The notes beneath the pieces are model-generated. The model worked only from the letters and a program-made list of their open reading frames with translations, ran no database searches and was not told the DNA's origin. A DNA stretch of 34,961 nucleotides from a virus: the IMG/VR virus record IMGVR_UViG_3300023180_000191, positions 1-34,961 of that record; one strand, 5' to 3'. The position numbers were made by a program, and so were the translations under genes. This document shows, piece after piece, positions 32,201 to 34,961 of this stretch. Every line of letters starts with the position of its first letter. The first letter of the stretch is position 1.

Positions 32201-34961
32201 CTGCAACCAAAGGCGATCAGACAATAAAAATTAGCTCTGATCAATGGCCGGTGAAAGGACCGGCTCTTGCTGAAGAAGGATGGGACTTTGACTTTTCTGA
32301 TTTTGCACAAGTGCGTGGCGGAAAAGAAGGTCCTTTCTTGGACAAGATGAGGGAGCGTATACGGCAGTTTGGCGCTAAAGATGTGTTTATACTTACAGCA
32401 AGGCAGCAAGAGGCTGCAATGCCTATACACGAATGGTTAAAATCTAAAGGCATAGATATTCCGTTAGAGAACATAACTGGACTTGGTGATAGTCGTGGAG
32501 AGGCTAAGGCTGAGTGGATGTTAGAGAAGTTTAATGAAGGTTACAACGATATGTACTTTGTTGACGATGCTTTCTCTAACGTCAAGGCTGTTCAAACCGT
32601 GTTCGACCAGTTTGATATTAAAGGAAAGACTGTTCAGGCGTTTATTAAGTTTAGCAAGACGGCAGAGTCTGATTTTAGCAACATACTTGAGCAGGTAAAA
32701 GGCATGCCAGCGGCTAAGCAAATATCCGCTGCGCAAGCTTCAATAATAGGTAGAAGCAAAGGAAGATTCAGATTCTTCGTACCTCCGTCCGCTGAAGACT
32801 TCAAAGGTTTGCTTTACAATTTCCTTGGTAAAGGCAAGGAAGGTGATGCGCAAATGAAGTTCTTCAAGGAAAAACTCCTTGATCCGTTCTCTACCGGTAT
32901 AAGGCAGTTAAATACATACCGCCAGAGAATGTCTGAGGATTACGCTATGCTTAAAAAAGCAGGGCGTGACGTCGTGAAAAGATTCAAGAAGCCTATTGGT
33001 GTTGGAAATTACACTACCGAGCACGCTATAAGGGTTTGGTTATGGCAGGCTAATGGCATTAAAATACCAGGCATAAGTGAGTCTGAAGTGAAAGCTCTGG
33101 TTGCTAAGGTGAACATGGACGAAGACCTCGTGAACTTTGCTATGGTGCTCTCTAATATATCTAGGCAAAAAGAAGGATATGTAAAGCCAAGTGAGTACTG
33201 GACCGCGGGAAGCATTGGGCAAGATCTTGTTGATGCAACTAAAGGAGCGAGAGCAACATTCTTGGCGGAATGGAAGGCCAATAAAGACCTAATATTCTCA
33301 GAGAATAACATGAATAAAATCGAAGCTATATACGGAACTAGATTCCGTGAAGCTCTCGAGGATATTCTTTATCGCATGGAGAACGGTACGAACCGACCTA
33401 AGGGTAACGATAGAGAGGTCAATAGCTTCTTAAACTGGATCAACGGCTCTGTTGGAACGGTCATGTTCTTCAACACTAGATCTGCGTTACTTCAAACACT
33501 GTCGACTGTAAACTTTATAAACTTCGCTGATAACAATATATTTGCTGCGGCTAAGGCGTTTGCTAACCAAAAACAGTTTTGGGCTGATTTTGCGATGCTA
33601 TACAACTCTGACATGCTTAAGCAAAGAAGAGCCGGCACGAAGATTGACGTCAGCGCTGCCGAACTTTCTGAAGCTGCAGCACGTGGTGGAGGCAAGGTTG
33701 AGGCAGTTATATCAAAGCTTCTCGACATTGGTTTTACGCCTACGCAAATCGCGGATAGCTTTGCTATAGCGCTTGGCGGTTCTACCTACTATAGAAACAG
33801 GGTCAATAAATACCTTAAAGAAGGTTTGAGCAAAGCTGAGGCAGAAGCTAAAGCTTTTGAGGACTTCCAAGAAATAGCTGAGGAAACGCAGCAGTCGTCA
33901 AGACCTGACCTTATCTCTAAGCAGCAAGCCGGAACACTTGGTCGTTTGATTCTCGCTTGGCAGAATACGCCTATGCAGATGACACGTTTGACAAAGAAAG
34001 CTTTGTCTGATATTATAAACGGCAGAGGCGATCTTAAGTCTAATATATCTAGAGTCGTTTACTACGGCGTTATGCAGAACATTTTGTTTGGTGCACTGCA
34101 GTCTGGTCTCATGTTCGCGTTGTTTGGTGATGACGACGATGAAGAGGACGAAAAGCGCAAGGCTAATAGAGTTGCCAACGGTGTGCTTGATTCACTGTTG
34201 CGAGGTACTGGTATATATGGTGCAGCAGCAGCAACTCTTAAAAACGTTATACTCAAGTGGGCTGAAGAACACGAAAAAGGTTTCGGCAAGCAAGACTGGA
34301 GTAAGGTTGCGCAGGAGGTTATCAACTTATCACCACCTATGGGTAGCAAGTTACGTAAGGTCATGAACGCTGTTAAGACTTACGAGTACAACGAAGAGAT
34401 GATAGACAAGATGAACTGGAGCCCTAATAACCCAGCTTGGAACGTATTTGGTAATGTTGTCGAAGCCACTGCTAATATACCTTTAGCTAGATTAATGAAC
34501 AAGGCATCAAACATAGAAGTTGCTATGCAAGAAGGTCTTGAGCCTTGGCAAAGAGCAGCGTTAATACTTGGCTGGAGTAAGTGGGATGTTGGAGTTGAAG
34601 ATGCAGAGCTGCAAGAAGCCAGACAAGAAGTCAGAGAGGAAAGAGAAGCTGCTTCAGAAGAACGTAGACAAGAACGCGCAGAAGAGCGTAGACAAGAAAG
34701 AGAAAGAGAGAACGCCGAGCAAGTCGAAGAAAATGAGCGAGACCTAGAGGAAGATAGAGATAGAGGTGTCCCAGAAGAAGAGTTAAGATGCGCTCACGTC
34801 AAGGACAATGGCGAGCGTTGCGGCAAAACACCACTTGAAGGTAAATCTTTCTGTACTATTCACGAGCGAGTGCCGCAAGGCAACGAAGAGAAGCAATGCT
34901 CTCACATAAAAGCTGACGGAAAACGTTGCAAGGTTAAGACTAAAAATGAGTCTGGATTGTG
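26278..34961 (+). CDS. Giant polyvalent inner-virion protein, 3' partial
   Basis: The frame stays open from ATG 26278 to the window end: over 2,894 residues. The start is a conserved short motif (VNGKKYRV then FLAKFPNAQLLG) followed by acidic linker. Around 520-660 are small-residue hydrophobic and 'EEGFSESLAELGNNI' stretches typical of large polyvalent phage proteins. Residues 955-959 are HELMH, a zinc metallopeptidase site, with E1014/E1015 as third-ligand candidates. Residues 1826-1830 are EHMVP. Residues 1958-2100 are a HAD phosphatase: D1961/D1963/T1965, T2040, K2077, D2096/D2097. Near 2538-2567 are QQSSRPD and NTPMQ, then a TM segment about 2594-2617. An Arg/Glu-rich coiled coil precedes CCCH repeats at 2838-2895. 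It is probably ejected with the DNA. Confidence 0.88.
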   Translation, partial: MEVKEYLVNGKKYRVSSDREQDFLAKFPNAQLLGKTNGSAESATEESKPAQQPSKTKTEAEKIEQDTALSSEDGSLDYVTAALEKHRQYNATEEQRAEAKARAEERVAYLDSGNATDIKAIKKEVRSEEEEEGFFDSMWKTLERGFSLTPENVARDKEAKERLDANFKEKGKLSNEVYDSLLAAHNEGLPSDQRIRQYDDDGRITDKYYDWLQTIDDETIQRTKVEKLAGKYEDEYFDKNVEEEMEDRAAWHGATRSESQKQEEELAMNAISQLDEEKAKLIKRQNALVNGMKGLMLKYDALDLLNSKLEDLNARMEKIVSVQYKDQESYNAANKELDALKSQFTKLTDEYFAGGGLPPDQLKKERESYLRAFGRVQDAMEGFNGKEQDLNKYLDAMGRNYGWSANLAMGLASGGLKLGAGLVQAYEMVQDVPADLFSDMVPMLPDSLKPYASSIELGLGTLGKVATGDIYGSIGQLVTGEDPTSELVDQLWAWDASISNNMEKPSEFSDIENAEDFGEWFGNLVTTQAANTAVTFGTGGASLFILGASAAGGKFHDIEEEMRAYANLPEDHPMHNFKYTKAQQYSAAILSGTFEGLSEKVTLGQAKFVKDMMASSVPMQRGFKNFLQRNFFTKSGLYNNFYDPIEEGFSESLAELGNNITDRFVMGKDVSLLQGMDESFVSGLFMSGVVYKSPLIGKNLVKAFQSSDVSAEIASISEELQRKTGILNTVELSEENRKGIEADIESLVARHTTLVNETMNGVQNMDAETRSALINIDVELARLRQSNKDIAADPSLSQEQVRELQQKNSDRMQSFKAAKDQIIAKANKQENLDQIERSTTKAQKDIEKITGKPVKFFRANNKNLQQQVDDFKKTELEYIENQLATKSEQLKSAEGADAAKLRREINQLEKAKEDTNSYSLDNIGGAQGFVSDVTGNIFINTELSAETGGINVVNHELMHSVLKKTLADNPRAALAMGKAVDDYLDKMDLDQVEGATMKARLKAYKDSPSSVRAEEKLTLFLDAIATGDIKIKRTGNQKLGDAMRRVMQSAGLKDIQFNNAEDVFNFITDFQASRNSIFFNKGIAKVAQEGVKVGKELLATVDINELISAKGEIAQTVMKSSAADVTDMVNDLGGAMGWTNETWKEVGGNFALQTMQDEGMLDRLIASKLKVPMSPADTREFISKVYAELASHIKNFNPEINDSLFGWINSQIANKAGNVYNREYKVTEESRAVDIDATTSDGAALIQIEADADTDMDRIDSITLGDITQKTEEARDRYSKLRRDIGLDEAMMQTVRNAVIKTFGTKLPSTDNKQFKSELEKAFRRELKKPIQDLMGTRENFEFFLVDNFEAIFEALPVSTLVQMERNLEPSKRIFTESRRITKPTEVDQLISEGKLPKDTNRLSGPQLHTKKATPTSEQVLAFFRGKDMDNILGYKIGGSTLGTRKDKLAMEIGVELAFDATAEVIQSPEVRERRKGILELQGLEMAENDLAMVSKAIDRDPSIKFSKAATASLAFSRSINSENLSVYFSKLDELLEASRNGLKLNNVGAVKAKLKEIYGDELSSKEILSTANKIAKWAKDYEAIEDKSQEFATKEIDVQNYVKFMSEQDVLDKGISDLLGDVLPDGFKSISALYGNKERINRARSAARGLFEELEQKLGRQKAVQLMVMLKGQYASSAKIGDGKFTVKDGVVIEGKGKVGTNRGQVFVSASDYYGTLGITEAEIKVAKDSRKNFAEKSSNGIKDQDYDGRLEQAKEAREATQAVTEYYLNGIKEGFLDYGDLAMLTKMFGSNMNSPMKRAANLAYIAVGVENMDIKKAGKEMEYEHMVPTNAKIYQMIDTYLQAGKLPSDFWDDYEVAIIPKTMDKALIANGLRDGSVEGPFKLGDENWRRYYNKLMFGENVVAIRNIKTGEIIGQDFVDANNLLQTGKINEKGSAIINQVALKFSKAAEVTPRGMSTFDFDETLIIHGKNFITATKGDQTIKISSDQWPVKGPALAEEGWDFDFSDFAQVRGGKEGPFLDKMRERIRQFGAKDVFILTARQQEAAMPIHEWLKSKGIDIPLENITGLGDSRGEAKAEWMLEKFNEGYNDMYFVDDAFSNVKAVQTVFDQFDIKGKTVQAFIKFSKTAESDFSNILEQVKGMPAAKQISAAQASIIGRSKGRFRFFVPPSAEDFKGLLYNFLGKGKEGDAQMKFFKEKLLDPFSTGIRQLNTYRQRMSEDYAMLKKAGRDVVKRFKKPIGVGNYTTEHAIRVWLWQANGIKIPGISESEVKALVAKVNMDEDLVNFAMVLSNISRQKEGYVKPSEYWTAGSIGQDLVDATKGARATFLAEWKANKDLIFSENNMNKIEAIYGTRFREALEDILYRMENGTNRPKGNDREVNSFLNWINGSVGTVMFFNTRSALLQTLSTVNFINFADNNIFAAAKAFANQKQFWADFAMLYNSDMLKQRRAGTKIDVSAAELSEAAARGGGKVEAVISKLLDIGFTPTQIADSFAIALGGSTYYRNRVNKYLKEGLSKAEAEAKAFEDFQEIAEETQQSSRPDLISKQQAGTLGRLILAWQNTPMQMTRLTKKALSDIINGRGDLKSNISRVVYYGVMQNILFGALQSGLMFALFGDDDDEEDEKRKANRVANGVLDSLLRGTGIYGAAAATLKNVILKWAEEHEKGFGKQDWSKVAQEVINLSPPMGSKLRKVMNAVKTYEYNEEMIDKMNWSPNNPAWNVFGNVVEATANIPLARLMNKASNIEVAMQEGLEPWQRAALILGWSKWDVGVEDAELQEARQEVREEREAASEERRQERAEERRQERERENAEQVEENERDLEEDRDRGVPEEELRCAHVKDNGERCGKTPLEGKSFCTIHERVPQGNEEKQCSHIKADGKRCKVKTKNESGL
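32152..32583 (+). other. HAD-type phosphatase domain within the giant protein
   Basis: All four HAD motifs are in order: STFDFDETL (nucleophile D1961, acid D1963, T1965), VFILTAR (T2040), a Lys in RGEAKAEWM (K2077), and YFVDDAF (D2096/D2097). Spacing between motifs I and IV (about 135 residues) fits a small HAD fold without a large cap. A phosphatase or nucleotidase activity is likely; the substrate is not. Confidence 0.85.
34789..34961 (+). repeat. Tandem zinc-binding CCCH repeats, second one cut
   Basis: Repeat 1 has C2838, C2848, C2859 and H2862. Repeat 2 has C2874 and C2884 at the same spacing, and the window ends inside codon 2895 (TG-), exactly where the third Cys is expected. Period is 36 residues. 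The C-x(9)-C-x(10)-C-x2-H layout matches a small zinc-binding motif found in phage proteins. Confidence 0.75.

Noticed and set aside
31819-32430. 203-residue minus-strand frame over the HAD region
   Set aside because: The + strand frame here encodes a complete HAD signature; the antisense frame has no recognisable motif.
1-34961. tRNA genes or integration site
   Set aside because: Intergenic gaps are all below about 110 bases and none folds as a tRNA; no integrase was seen.

Overview
The window is about 35 kb of a double-stranded DNA tailed-phage genome, probably a podovirus-type phage of a marine Flavobacteriia-like (Bacteroidota) host. Every gene is on the + strand, tightly packed and often overlapping by 1-20 bases, and both ends of the window cut through a gene. 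The host inference rests on the protein families present (the terminase/portal/ring-protein/stabilisation-protein set known from Bacteroidota phages), the low-GC codon use, and AT-rich leaders without Shine-Dalgarno sequences in front of several structural genes. No tRNA, integrase, CRISPR array or insertion sequence was seen, and no stretch over 300 bases lacks a gene.

Region 1 (1-3892) is a chaperone/lysis/accessory block: the 3' part of a phage GroEL, an overlapping GroES, a winged-helix-like protein, a small basic protein, a two-TM holin, two small conserved proteins, a 201-residue protein that looks like two GroES-like barrels in tandem, and a small protein at the small-terminase position. 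Region 2 (3892-11045) is packaging and head: large terminase, portal, acidic scaffold-like protein and major capsid protein, closed by a strong UUCG-loop terminator. Region 3 (11109-14454) holds a conserved virion-associated candidate, a small beta decoration/head-fibre candidate, a BspA-like (DUF285) repeat protein, two small proteins and a DUF6734-like putative glycosyltransferase, ending at a second clear terminator. Region 4 (14563-24041) is neck and tail: a small CGCDKRK protein, two ring/connector proteins, a 1824-residue tail stabilisation/hub protein, and fibre-like beta proteins. Region 5 (24083-34961) holds a cupin, two Q/A-rich or helical internal-virion candidates, and one giant open reading frame of more than 2,894 residues that leaves the window.

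The giant frame is the most striking object. It is a phage polyvalent or ejected inner-virion protein that combines a zinc-metallopeptidase motif (HELMH), a complete HAD-phosphatase signature (DFDET, T, K, DD), a C-terminal membrane-associated region and tandem CCCH-type zinc-binding repeats at its tail. Together with the virally encoded GroEL/GroES pair and the extra GroES-like protein beside the terminase, it suggests a phage that carries its own folding machinery for virion proteins and injects a multi-enzyme protein with its DNA. That last step is inference; the motifs themselves are read directly from the sequence.
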